64,000 bases of DNA from contig NZ_BSDI01000002.1 of NCBI RefSeq assembly GCF_027923225.1, positions 62,001-126,000 on the forward strand. Direction: 5' to 3'. The number at the start of each line of letters is the position of its first letter. The first letter of the stretch is position 1. This document shows positions 50,387-59,856 of this stretch, piece by piece. Made by a program: the position numbers and the translations under genes. Below the pieces are notes generated by a model, which made no database searches, had not been told where the DNA came from, and worked only from the letters and a program-made list of their open reading frames with translations. Source of the DNA: Phytohabitans aurantiacus. Lineage in GTDB: Bacteria > Actinomycetota > Actinomycetes > Mycobacteriales > Micromonosporaceae.

Positions 50387-52041
50387 TGAGCTCGACCGGC
50401 GCGGGCATGATCTTCCTGCTCACGTTGCTGCTGGCCCTGGCGGTGAGCTACCGGTTCCTGGGCGACTACATGTACCGGGTGGTCTCGGACGCCAAGCACT
50501 GGCGGATCGAACGGGGCGTCTACCGCCTGGTCGGGGTCAACGCCGACGGTGAGCAGTCCTGGGGCGTGTACGCCCGCAGCGTCCTCGCGTTCTCGGCTGT
50601 GTCGATCCTGTTCCTGTACGCGTTCCTGCGGATGCAGAGCCTCCTGCCGCTGTCGCTGGGTTTCGACAACGTGATGACGCACGGCGCCTGGAACACCGCC
50701 GTGTCGTTCGTGACCAACACCAACTGGCAGTGGTACTCGGGCGAGTCCACGATGGGCCACCTGGTGCAGATGGCCGGCTTGGCGGTGCAGAACTTCGTCT
50801 CCGCCTCGGTGGGTATCGCGGTCGCGGTCGTCCTGGTGCGCGGCTTCGCCCGCCGCAAGACCGATCAGCTCGGCAACTTCTGGGTCGACCTGACCCGGAT
50901 CACCCTGCGGGTGCTGCTGCCGATCTCCATCCTGGCCACGATCGTGCTGATCATCGGTGGGGCGGTGCAGAACCTGTCCGGCGGCACCGACGTGACCACC
51001 CTCGCCGGCGCCACCCAGCACATCACCGGCGGGCCGGTCGCCTCCCAGGAGGCGATCAAGGACCTCGGTACGAACGGCGGCGGCTTCTACAACGCCAACT
51101 CCGCACACCCGTTCGAGAACCCGACGAGCTGGACGAACTGGCTGGAGATCTTCCTGCTGCTGGTGATCCCGTTCAGCCTGCCCCGGGTGTTCGGCCGGAT
51201 GGTCGGCCAGAACCGGCAGGGGTACGCGATCGTCGCCGTCATGGGCATCCTCGCCGTCGCGAGCATCGCTCTCACCATCGGCTTCGAATCCGCGCACGGC
51301 GGCACGGTGCCGCAGGCCGTCGGCGCCGCGATGGAGGGCAAGGACGTCCGGTTCGGCGTCCCGAACTCGGCCACCTTCGCCGCCGCCACCACGCTGACCT
51401 CGACCGGTTCGGTGAACTCGTTCCACGACTCGTACACGTCGCTGGGCGGCATGATGCCGATGATCAACATGATGCTCGGCGAGGTGGCGCCCGGCGGGGT
51501 CGGTGCCGGCCTGTACGGCATGCTGATCCTGGCGGTGATCACCGTTTTCGTGGCCGGGCTGATGGTCGGCCGGACGCCGGAGTACGTGGGCAAGAAGATC
51601 GGCGCCCGCGAGATCAAGTTCGCGTCGCTGTACTTCCTGGTGACCCCCGCCCTGGCGCTGATCGGCACCGCCGCGGCGATGGCGACCAAGAACCACGAGA
51701 CGGCTCTCAACGCCGGCCCGCACGGCTTCTCCGAGGTGCTCTACGCGTTCACGTCCGCCAGCAACAACAACGGCTCCGCGTTCGCCGGTATCACCGTCAA
51801 CACCGCTTGGTGGAACACGGCACTGGGCTTGGCGATGCTGCTGGGCCGGTTCCTGCCGATCGTCCTCGTGCTCGGCCTGGCCGGCTCCCTGGCCCGCCAG
51901 CAGCCGGTGCCGGAGTCGGCGGGCACGCTGCCGACCCACAAGCCGTTGTTCGTCGGCATGGTCGTCGGAGTGACGGTCGTGCTGGTCGCGCTCACGTTCC
52001 TGCCAGCCCTCGCGCTCGGCCCCCTGGCCGAGGGCCTGTAA
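50386..52041 (+). CDS. kdpA: KdpA, potassium-binding channel subunit of KdpFABC
   Basis: 551 residues with about ten membrane spans. It contains the four selectivity-filter-like repeats of the SKT superfamily, for example SFVTNTNWQWYSGE, GTNGGGFYNANSAHPFENP and YAFTSASNNNGSAFAG. The subunit selects K+ and passes it to the KdpB-driven pump. It is the first large gene of the kdpFABCDE group. Confidence 0.97.
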   Translation: MSSTGAGMIFLLTLLLALAVSYRFLGDYMYRVVSDAKHWRIERGVYRLVGVNADGEQSWGVYARSVLAFSAVSILFLYAFLRMQSLLPLSLGFDNVMTHGAWNTAVSFVTNTNWQWYSGESTMGHLVQMAGLAVQNFVSASVGIAVAVVLVRGFARRKTDQLGNFWVDLTRITLRVLLPISILATIVLIIGGAVQNLSGGTDVTTLAGATQHITGGPVASQEAIKDLGTNGGGFYNANSAHPFENPTSWTNWLEIFLLLVIPFSLPRVFGRMVGQNRQGYAIVAVMGILAVASIALTIGFESAHGGTVPQAVGAAMEGKDVRFGVPNSATFAAATTLTSTGSVNSFHDSYTSLGGMMPMINMMLGEVAPGGVGAGLYGMLILAVITVFVAGLMVGRTPEYVGKKIGAREIKFASLYFLVTPALALIGTAAAMATKNHETALNAGPHGFSEVLYAFTSASNNNGSAFAGITVNTAWWNTALGLAMLLGRFLPIVLVLGLAGSLARQQPVPESAGTLPTHKPLFVGMVVGVTVVLVALTFLPALALGPLAEGL

Positions 52042-52068
52042 GCCGCCACCGCAAAGGAAGCAACAGAC

Positions 52069-54210
52069 ATGACTGTCACGTCAGTGGCACCCGAGGCGAC
52101 ACCGGGAACAGCCCCGCGCGCCAAACCGGTGGGCGGCGGCCTGCTGGATCCCAAACAGCTGTGGCGCTCCACACCGGGCGCGCTGCGCAAGCTCGACCCG
52201 CGTTCCCTGTGGCGCAACCCGGTCATGCTCATCGTCGAGGTCGGCGCCGTCTTCACCACCGTCCTGGCGATCACCGACCCGACCGTCTTCGCCTGGCTGA
52301 TCACCATCTGGCTGTGGCTGACCGTGGTGTTCGCCAACCTGGCCGAGGCCGTCGCCGAAGGCCGGGGCAAGGCGCAGGCCGCCAGCCTGCGCAGAGCCAA
52401 GCAGGACGCGGTCGCCCGCCGGCTGGTGGGATGGGGTTCCGAGACGGTCCGCGAGGAGAGCGTCGACGCCGTCGCGCTCAAGCAGGGCGACATCGTCGTA
52501 TGCGAGGCGGGCGACGTGATCCCGGGCGACGGCGACGTGATCGAGGGCATCGCGTCGGTCGACGAGTCGGCGATCACCGGCGAGTCCGCCCCGGTGATCC
52601 GCGAGTCGGGCGGCGACCGCAGCGCGGTCACCGGCGGCACCAAGGTGCTGTCGGACCGGATCGTCGTGCGGATCACCCAGAAGCCGGGGGAGTCCTTCAT
52701 CGACCGGATGATCGCGCTGGTGGAGGGCGCGTCCCGGCAGAAGACCCCGAACGAGATCGCGCTGAACATCCTGCTGGCCGCCCTGACGATCATCTTCCTG
52801 CTGTCGGTGGTCACGTTGCAGCCGATGGCGATCTTCGCCAAGGGGTACCAGGGCGCGGCTCCGGACACCGAGGCGATCAACGCCGACGGCGTCACCGGCA
52901 TCGTGCTCGTGTCGCTGCTGGTGTGCCTGATCCCGACCACGATCGGGGCGCTGCTGTCGGCGATCGGTATCGCCGGCATGGACCGCCTCGTACAGCGCAA
53001 CGTGCTGGCGATGTCGGGGCGCGCGGTCGAGGCGGCCGGCGACGTGAACACGCTGCTGCTGGACAAGACCGGCACGATCACGCTGGGCAACCGGCAGGCC
53101 GCCGAGTTCCTGCCGGTCGAGGGGGTCACCGCCGCCGAGGTCGCCGACGCCGCCCAACTGTCCAGTCTGGCCGACGAGACACCGGAGGGCCGGTCGGTGG
53201 TCGTACTGGCCAAGAACGAGTACAAGCTGCGGGCCCGCGACGAGGGGCTCATGCCGCACGCCCACTGGGTTCCGTTCACGGCCGAGACGCGAATGTCCGG
53301 AGTGGACGTCGACGGGCGCAGGATCCGCAAGGGCGCCGCGGCCGCCGTCATGAAATGGGTACGCGACAACGGCGGCCACCCGAGCGGCGACGTCGGTCCG
53401 GTGGTGGACGGCATCTCCGCCAGCGGCGGCACCCCACTGGTGGTGGCCGAGCACCTCGACGGCCAGCCGGCTCGTGCCCTCGGCGTCATCCACCTCAAGG
53501 ACGTGGTGAAGGCCGGCATGCGGGAGCGGTTCGACGAGATGCGCCGGATGGGCATCCGCACCGTCATGATCACCGGTGACAACCCGTTGACCGCGAAGGC
53601 CATCGCCGACGAGGCCGGTGTCGACGACTTCCTCGCCGAGGCCAAGCCGGAAGACAAGATGGCCCTGATCAAGAAGGAGCAGCAGGGCGGCCGCCTGGTC
53701 GCGATGACCGGCGACGGTACCAACGACGCGCCGGCTCTGGCCCAGGCCGACGTGGGCGTCGCGATGAACACCGGCACGTCGGCGGCGAAAGAGGCCGGCA
53801 ACATGGTCGACCTCGACTCCGACCCGACCAAGCTCATCGAGATCGTCGAGATCGGCAAGCAACTGCTCATCACCCGCGGGGCGCTGACCACGTTCTCCAT
53901 CGCCAACGACATCGCCAAGTACTTCGCCATCATCCCGGCGATGTTCACGGCCGTGTACCCGAGCCTCGACGCGATGAACATCATGCGGCTGCACTCGCCC
54001 ACGTCCGCGATCCTGTCCGCGATCATCTTCAACGCGCTGATCATCATCGCGCTGATCCCGCTGGCGTTGCGCGGCGTGACGTACCGACCTTCCAGCGCCT
54101 CGAAGCTGCTGAGCCGCAACCTGTTGATCTACGGCCTCGGCGGCATCGTCGTGCCGTTCATCGGCATCAAGCTCATCGACCTGCTCGTCCAGCTCATCCC
54201 GGGAATCTGA
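52069..54210 (+). CDS. kdpB: KdpB, P-type ATPase subunit
   Basis: 713 residues. The phosphorylated Asp332 is in LLLDKTGTITLGN; the TGES motif of the actuator domain reads AITGESAPV, the nucleotide-binding domain has KGAAAAVMKW, and the hinge GDGTNDAPALAQADVGVAMNTGT is intact. SLLVCLIPTTIGALLSAIG is the membrane motif. It couples ATP hydrolysis to K+ uptake at low external K+. Confidence 0.97.
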   Translation: MTVTSVAPEATPGTAPRAKPVGGGLLDPKQLWRSTPGALRKLDPRSLWRNPVMLIVEVGAVFTTVLAITDPTVFAWLITIWLWLTVVFANLAEAVAEGRGKAQAASLRRAKQDAVARRLVGWGSETVREESVDAVALKQGDIVVCEAGDVIPGDGDVIEGIASVDESAITGESAPVIRESGGDRSAVTGGTKVLSDRIVVRITQKPGESFIDRMIALVEGASRQKTPNEIALNILLAALTIIFLLSVVTLQPMAIFAKGYQGAAPDTEAINADGVTGIVLVSLLVCLIPTTIGALLSAIGIAGMDRLVQRNVLAMSGRAVEAAGDVNTLLLDKTGTITLGNRQAAEFLPVEGVTAAEVADAAQLSSLADETPEGRSVVVLAKNEYKLRARDEGLMPHAHWVPFTAETRMSGVDVDGRRIRKGAAAAVMKWVRDNGGHPSGDVGPVVDGISASGGTPLVVAEHLDGQPARALGVIHLKDVVKAGMRERFDEMRRMGIRTVMITGDNPLTAKAIADEAGVDDFLAEAKPEDKMALIKKEQQGGRLVAMTGDGTNDAPALAQADVGVAMNTGTSAAKEAGNMVDLDSDPTKLIEIVEIGKQLLITRGALTTFSIANDIAKYFAIIPAMFTAVYPSLDAMNIMRLHSPTSAILSAIIFNALIIIALIPLALRGVTYRPSSASKLLSRNLLIYGLGGIVVPFIGIKLIDLLVQLIPGI

Positions 54211-54211
54211 G

Positions 54212-55069
54212 ATGCGACTTCCTACCTGGCTCGCCCAACACGTCGCGGCGCTGCGCGCCCTGCTGGTCTTCACCGTCCTGCTTGGCCTCGCCTATCCGCT
54301 GTTGATGGTCGCGGTGGCACAGCTGCCGGGCCTGCGGGACCGCGCGAACGGCTCACTCGTCGAGAACACCGCCGGCAAGACCGTGGGCAGCAGGCTCATC
54401 GGTCAGGCGTACACCGACGCCGACGGCAACCCCATCCCGACGTACTTCCAGTCCCGCCCGTCGGCGGCCGGTGACGGGTACGACCCGACCGCCACGGCGG
54501 CCAGCAACCTGGGTCCCGAAGACGTCGTGGACACGGCCGACCGGGCCAGCCTCCTTACCCAGGTGTGCGAGCGCAGCAGGGCCATCGGCGAGCTCGAAGG
54601 CGTCGACGGCAGCCGCCCGTACTGCACCAGCGACGGCGTCGGCGCGATCCTGGCCGTGTTCCACCGGGACGGCTTCACCGGCCCGGTCACCCGCGTGGTC
54701 AGCGTCAACCAGACCGGCACCCCGTTCATCCCCAGCTACCAGGGCGTACCCGTCGACAGCGCGAAGGCCGGCGAGGACTACGTCGCCGACGGCGGTGTCC
54801 TGGTCGCCATCCGGGGCGACGCACCGGACAAGCCCGCCGTGCCGTCCGACGCGGTCACCGCCAGCGGCAGCGGCCTCGACCCGCACATCAGCATCGAGTA
54901 CGCCGAACTCCAGGCGCCCAGGATCGCCCGGGAACGCGGCACCGACAACGCCACCATCCAGCGACTGATCGACGAGCACACCGACGGCCGAGCGCTGGGC
55001 TTCATGGGCGAGCCCGGCGTCAACGTGCTCGAACTCAACCTCGCCCTCGACCGCGAACTGCCACGATAG
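54212..55069 (+). CDS. kdpC: KdpC, with a long extracytoplasmic insertion
   Basis: 285 residues. One N-terminal helix (LLVFTVLLGLAYPLLMVAVAQL) leads to the exported domain with the family motifs GSRLIGQAYTD, YFQSRPSAAGDGYDPTATAASNLGP and SGSGLDPHIS, and the C-terminal GVNVLELNLALD. Between ASNLGP and SGSGLDPH there are about 120 residues, against about 30 in enterobacterial KdpC, including two Cys (QVCERS and RPYCTSDG) that could pair. The insertion explains the length (usual about 190-200). It starts one base after the kdpB stop. Confidence 0.93.
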   Translation: MRLPTWLAQHVAALRALLVFTVLLGLAYPLLMVAVAQLPGLRDRANGSLVENTAGKTVGSRLIGQAYTDADGNPIPTYFQSRPSAAGDGYDPTATAASNLGPEDVVDTADRASLLTQVCERSRAIGELEGVDGSRPYCTSDGVGAILAVFHRDGFTGPVTRVVSVNQTGTPFIPSYQGVPVDSAKAGEDYVADGGVLVAIRGDAPDKPAVPSDAVTASGSGLDPHISIEYAELQAPRIARERGTDNATIQRLIDEHTDGRALGFMGEPGVNVLELNLALDRELPR

Positions 55070-55092
55070 GGCGAAAGGAGCACGATCGATTC

Positions 55093-57723
55093 ATGGCACG
55101 CGGCCAACTGCGCGTCTACCTCGGCGCCGCCCCCGGAGTCGGGAAGACCTTCACCATGCTCGAAGAGGCCCACCGCCGCCAGGGGCGGGGCACCGACGTG
55201 GTGGTCGGGTTCGTGGAGACGCACGGCCGCAAGTCCACGGCCCAGATGATCGGCGACCTGGAGGTGGTGCCCCGCAAGACGATGACATACCGGGGCAGCA
55301 CCTTCGAGGAAATGGACGTCGACGCCATCCTGGCCCGCCGGCCCCAGGTGGCGCTGGTGGACGAGCTGGCACACACCAACGTGCCCGGCTCCCGCAACGC
55401 CAAGCGCTGGCAGGACATCCAGCAGCTGCTCGACGCCGGCATCACCGTACTGTCCACAGTGAACATTCAGCACCTGGAATCCTTGAACGACGTCGTCGAG
55501 CAGATCACCGGCATCACCCAGCGCGAGACCGTGCCCGACGAATTCGCCCGCCAGGCCGATCAGGTCGAGCTGGTCGACATGACGCCGGAGGCGCTGCGGC
55601 GGCGGATGGCGCACGGCAACGTCTACAAGCCGGAGAAGATCGACGCCGCTCTCGGCAACTACTTCCGGGTCGGCAACCTCACCGCCCTGCGCGAACTCGC
55701 CCTGCTGTGGCTGGCCGACAAGGTCGACGAGCAACTCGACCGGTACCGGGCCGATCACCAGATCGGCACCACCTGGGAGGCCCGCGAACGCGTCGTCGTC
55801 GCGCTCACCGGCGGCCCAGAGGGGGAGACCCTTATCCGCCGCGCCGCCCGGATCGCCGCCCGCACCAAGGGCGCCGACCTCATGGTGGTACACGTCGCCC
55901 GCGCCGACGGCCTCGCCGGGGGTGATCCCACGCTGCTGGCCAAGCAGCGCGTGTTGATAGAGAGCCTCGGCGGCACCTACCACCAGGTGACCGGCGACGA
56001 CATCCCCACCGCGCTGATCGACTTCGCGCGCGGTGTCAACGCCACCCAGCTCGTGCTCGGCGTCTCACGCCGCAGCCGGCTGGCCCAGATCCTGTCCGCC
56101 GGCGTCGGGGTGACCACCACCAACCTGTCCGGGCCGATCGACGTCCACCTTGTCACCCACGAACACGTCGGCCAGGGCCGGCTGCGCCCGTCCGCCGGCG
56201 CCAGCCCGCTGTCCCGGCGCCGCCAGATCGCCGGATTCGCCCTCGCGCTGCTCGGGCTGCCGCTGCTGACCCTCGCCCTGGTCGCGTTGAAAGACGAGCT
56301 GTCGCTGGCCAGCGACGTCCTGCTCGTACTGGCCGGCGTCGTCGCCGTCGCGCTGGTGGGCGGCATGTTGCCGGCTGTCGCCGCGGCCGTGGTGGGGTTC
56401 CTGCTGCTGAACTACTTCTTCACCGAGCCCTCCCACTCGCTCAACATCGCCGACCGGGAGAACGTCCTGGCTCTGCTGGTCTTTCTCGTGCTGGCCGTCG
56501 CCGTCGCCGCCGTGGTCGACCTGGCCGCCCGCCGCACCCGCGAAGCCGCCATCGCCTCGGCCGACGCCTCCACGCTCGCCACCGTCGCCGGCAGCGTCCT
56601 GCGCGGCGCGCGCCCCCTCGCCGCGCTGCTCGAACGGCTCCGCGAGACCTTCGGCCTGGCATCGGTGACGCTGCTCGAACGCGCTCCCGGCGCCGCCGAC
56701 GGTCCAGCCCGGCAGGAGGACCCGACCGCGTGGCGGATCGCGGCCACGGTCGGCGATCCGCCCTGCCGGGCACCGGGCCAGGGCGACACCACCGTGCCCG
56801 TGGACGACGACCTCGCCCTCGTGCTGTGCGGCCGCGCGCTGCCGGCCGCCGACCGGCGCATCGTGGAGGCGTTCGCCGCCCAGGCCGCGCTCGCGCTGCG
56901 CCAGGAACGCCTCGCCCAGGAAGCCGCCAAGGCCCGGCCGCTGGAGGAGGCCGACAAGATGCGCACCGCGCTGCTCGCCGCGGTCAGCCACGATCTGCGT
57001 ACCCCGCTCGCCTCGGCGATGGCCGCGGTGGCCAGCCTGCGCAGCCACGACGTCGCCTTCTCCCACGAAGACCAGGACGAGCTGCTGGCCACCGCTGCCG
57101 AGTCTCACGAGCGGCTCTACCGGCTCATCGAGAACCTGCTCGACATGAGCCGCTTGCAAGCCGGCGCGCTGGGCGTGACCGCCACCGCGGTCGGCCTCGA
57201 AGAGGCCGTACCCACCGCCCTGGACGAGATCGGCGACGCTGGCCGGCAGGTCACCGTCACCATCCCGGACGACCTGCCCACCGTCACCGCCGACCCGGGC
57301 CTGCTGCAGCGGATCCTGGTCAACGTCATCCGCAACGCGCTTCGGTTCAGCCCACCGGACAAACCGCCGATCATCACCGCCAGCGAGCACGACGACCAGG
57401 TGGAACTACGGATCATCGATCACGGCCCGGGCATCCCCGACGACCTGCGCGACCGGGTGTTCCAACCGTTCCAGCGCCTCGGCGACCGAGACAACGGCAC
57501 CGGCGTCGGCCTCGGCCTGGCCCTTTCCCGAGGACTGGCCGAAGCCATGGGCGGCACCCTGCTGCCGGAGACCACCCCCGGCGGCGGCCTCACCATGGCC
57601 CTGACCATGCCTGCGGCGGAGGCCGGGGTTACCGCCACCGAGGCGCGAGCCACCGTCCTGGCCGAACGTGCGATCGTCGAACGGATCAACCGCCGTAACC
57701 GTCCCACCGAGGGGAGCGAATGA
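55093..57723 (+). CDS. kdpD: KdpD, potassium-sensing histidine kinase
   Basis: 876 residues. Domains in order: KdpD N-terminal domain with Walker A AAPGVGKTF (11-20) and Walker-B-like VALVDELAHTN; a Usp-like domain at about 245-365; four membrane helices at about 380-480; a GAF-like region; and a histidine kinase with His633 in AAVSHDLRTPLAS, N-box NVIRNALRFSPP and GVGLGLALSRGL. The ATG lies 13 nt behind AAAGGAG, a rather long spacing. It signals to KdpE, encoded next with a 4-nt overlap. Confidence 0.95.
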   Translation: MARGQLRVYLGAAPGVGKTFTMLEEAHRRQGRGTDVVVGFVETHGRKSTAQMIGDLEVVPRKTMTYRGSTFEEMDVDAILARRPQVALVDELAHTNVPGSRNAKRWQDIQQLLDAGITVLSTVNIQHLESLNDVVEQITGITQRETVPDEFARQADQVELVDMTPEALRRRMAHGNVYKPEKIDAALGNYFRVGNLTALRELALLWLADKVDEQLDRYRADHQIGTTWEARERVVVALTGGPEGETLIRRAARIAARTKGADLMVVHVARADGLAGGDPTLLAKQRVLIESLGGTYHQVTGDDIPTALIDFARGVNATQLVLGVSRRSRLAQILSAGVGVTTTNLSGPIDVHLVTHEHVGQGRLRPSAGASPLSRRRQIAGFALALLGLPLLTLALVALKDELSLASDVLLVLAGVVAVALVGGMLPAVAAAVVGFLLLNYFFTEPSHSLNIADRENVLALLVFLVLAVAVAAVVDLAARRTREAAIASADASTLATVAGSVLRGARPLAALLERLRETFGLASVTLLERAPGAADGPARQEDPTAWRIAATVGDPPCRAPGQGDTTVPVDDDLALVLCGRALPAADRRIVEAFAAQAALALRQERLAQEAAKARPLEEADKMRTALLAAVSHDLRTPLASAMAAVASLRSHDVAFSHEDQDELLATAAESHERLYRLIENLLDMSRLQAGALGVTATAVGLEEAVPTALDEIGDAGRQVTVTIPDDLPTVTADPGLLQRILVNVIRNALRFSPPDKPPIITASEHDDQVELRIIDHGPGIPDDLRDRVFQPFQRLGDRDNGTGVGLGLALSRGLAEAMGGTLLPETTPGGGLTMALTMPAAEAGVTATEARATVLAERAIVERINRRNRPTEGSE

Positions 57724-58412
57724 CCAGCATCCTCGTCGTCGACGACGACCCGCGCCTGCTGCGCACGCTGCAGATCAACCTGCGTGCCCGCGGCTACGAG
57801 GTCGACGTCGCACCGGACGGCGCCGCGGCCCTACGGACCGCGGGGACCCGGAAGCCCGACCTCATCGTGCTCGACCTGGGACTGCCGGACATGGACGGCG
57901 TCGAGGTCATCCGCGGCCTGCGCGGCTGGACGACCACACCGATCATCGTGCTGTCCGGTCGCAGCGGCAGCGCCGACAAGGTCGAGGCCCTGGACGCCGG
58001 TGCCGACGACTACGTCACCAAGCCGTTCGGCGTCGACGAACTGCTCGCCCGCATCCGCGCCGCCACCCGACGGAAGTCCACCACACCGGCCACCCCGCTG
58101 ACCCTGCGTATCGGCAAGCACGCGATCGACCTCACCGACCGCATCGTGCGCGCCGCCGACGGCCAGCATGTGCGGCTCACCCCCACGGAGTGGCACCTGT
58201 TGGATGTCCTGGCCCGTAACCCGGGACGGCTGGTCAGCCAGCGCCAGCTCCTGACCGAGGTCTGGGGCCCCACCTACACCACCGAGACCAACTACCTGCG
58301 CCAGTACATGGCTCAGCTGCGGCGCAAGCTCGAAGACGACCCTGTCCGGCCGCAACACCTTCTCACCGAGCCGGGCATGGGCTACCGGCTGCACCTCGAC
58401 CGGCCGGCATGA
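57720..58412 (+). CDS. kdpE: KdpE, OmpR-type response regulator
   Basis: 230 residues. The receiver domain has the acidic pair VVDDD (8-10), phospho-acceptor Asp52 in VLDLGLPD and Lys101 in TKPFG. The C-terminal winged helix (VRLTPTEWHLLDVLARNPGRLVSQRQLL, then LRQYMAQLRRKLEDD) matches the OmpR/PhoB family. The pair KdpD/KdpE should activate kdp at low K+ or osmotic stress; placing it behind kdpC makes the circuit autoregulatory. Confidence 0.95.
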   Translation: MTSILVVDDDPRLLRTLQINLRARGYEVDVAPDGAAALRTAGTRKPDLIVLDLGLPDMDGVEVIRGLRGWTTTPIIVLSGRSGSADKVEALDAGADDYVTKPFGVDELLARIRAATRRKSTTPATPLTLRIGKHAIDLTDRIVRAADGQHVRLTPTEWHLLDVLARNPGRLVSQRQLLTEVWGPTYTTETNYLRQYMAQLRRKLEDDPVRPQHLLTEPGMGYRLHLDRPA

Positions 58413-58512
58413 GAAGCGTCCGGGGCGCCCGCTCCATCACGTAGGGTCGAGGTGGTGCGCCGGGAAGTCTGGTCGGCAATGCCGCTGGCGTGACTTCGAA
58501 AGGCGACCACCC

Positions 58513-59823
58513 ATGGTTCGTGCGCGTTCCGCAACCACCCTGTTCCGGTTGGGCTCGTGGATCGAGGCGCGCCGGATCGCGGCGATCCTGCGGCAGGAGA
58601 CGATCGGTGGCGTGCTGCTGCTGGCCGCCGCGCTGCTGGGCATGGTCTGGGCCAACACGCCGTGGTCGGCGCGGTACGAGGCACTACGCGACCTGCGGCT
58701 GGGCTCCGCCGCCCTGCATCTGGACCTGAGCCTGGCCACCTGGGCGGCCGACGGCCTCCTGGCGATCTTCTTCTTCGTGGCCGGCCTGGAGCTCAAGCGC
58801 GAGTTCGTCGCCGGCGACCTGCGCGACCCGCGCCGGGCCGTGGTGCCGGTCGCGGCGGCGGTCGGCGGTGTGACGGTACCGGCTGTCCTGTATCTGGTCT
58901 TCGCTGGTCGTGATGCCGCTAGCGGCTGGGCGGTGCCCACCGCGACGGACATCGCGTTCGCCCTGGCCGTACTGGCGGTGGTGGGCCGGCACCTGCCGGG
59001 CGCGCTGCGGACGTTCATGCTGACGCTGGCGGTGGTCGACGACCTGATCGCCATCGTGATCATCGCCGTGTTCTACACCCGGGACCTCGCGGTGACGCCG
59101 CTGCTCGGCGCGCTGGTGCCGCTGGCGGTCTTCGGGCTGCTGGTCCAGCGGCGGGTGCGGTCGTGGTGGCTGCTGCTACCACTCGCGGCCGCCACCTGGG
59201 TGCTGGTACACGAGTCCGGAGTGCACGCGACCGTGGCAGGCGTGCTGCTGGCGTTCACGGTGCCGGTCGTGCGCAGCGAGAAGGCGGGCGGCCCGGACGC
59301 CGGTCCGGGGCTCGCCGAGCATTTCGAGCACCGGTTCCGGCCGCTCTCGGCGGGTGTGGCGGTGCCCGTCTTCGCGTTCCTGACGGCCGGAGTGACGGTC
59401 GGTGGCTGGAGTGGCCTGACCCACGCGCTGTCGGAGCCGGTCGCGGTGGGGGTGGTGGCCGGGTTGATCGTCGGCAAGGCGGTCGGCATCACGGGGGCGA
59501 CCTGGCTGGTGGCCCGGTTCACCCGGGCACGCCTGGACGAGGGGATCAGCTGGGCGGACGTGGTGGCGCTGGGGATGCTCGGCGGTATCGGGTTCACCGT
59601 CTCGCTGCTGATCGGCGAACTGGCCTTCGGACCCGGCTCAGCCAGCGCCGAGCACGTCACGGTCGCGGTCCTGACCGGCTCTCTTGGTGCGGCGTTGCTG
59701 GCCACCGTCTTGCTGCGGCTGCGAAACCGGGCACACCGCCGGCTACAGGCCGCGCAGTCGACGGACCTGGATGACGACGGCGTCCCCGACGTGTACCAGG
59801 GCAGCCGGGCCGACGGCGGGTAG
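58513..59823 (+). CDS. nhaA: NhaA-type Na+/H+ antiporter
   Basis: 436 residues. The ion-binding pair Asp176-Asp177 lies in LAVVDDLIAIVIIA, VPTATDIAFALAVL carries the third conserved Asp (146), and WAADGLLAIFFFVAGLELKREF is the classic N-terminal region. The C-terminal tail is hydrophilic (DLDDDGVPDVYQG). It extrudes Na+ in exchange for protons. Coming 100 nt after kdpE, it extends the region into general monovalent-cation and pH homeostasis. Confidence 0.95.
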   Translation: MVRARSATTLFRLGSWIEARRIAAILRQETIGGVLLLAAALLGMVWANTPWSARYEALRDLRLGSAALHLDLSLATWAADGLLAIFFFVAGLELKREFVAGDLRDPRRAVVPVAAAVGGVTVPAVLYLVFAGRDAASGWAVPTATDIAFALAVLAVVGRHLPGALRTFMLTLAVVDDLIAIVIIAVFYTRDLAVTPLLGALVPLAVFGLLVQRRVRSWWLLLPLAAATWVLVHESGVHATVAGVLLAFTVPVVRSEKAGGPDAGPGLAEHFEHRFRPLSAGVAVPVFAFLTAGVTVGGWSGLTHALSEPVAVGVVAGLIVGKAVGITGATWLVARFTRARLDEGISWADVVALGMLGGIGFTVSLLIGELAFGPGSASAEHVTVAVLTGSLGAALLATVLLRLRNRAHRRLQAAQSTDLDDDGVPDVYQGSRADGG

Positions 59824-59856
59824 GGCGCCGGCGACGGGGCTGCCTGCCACATGGCC

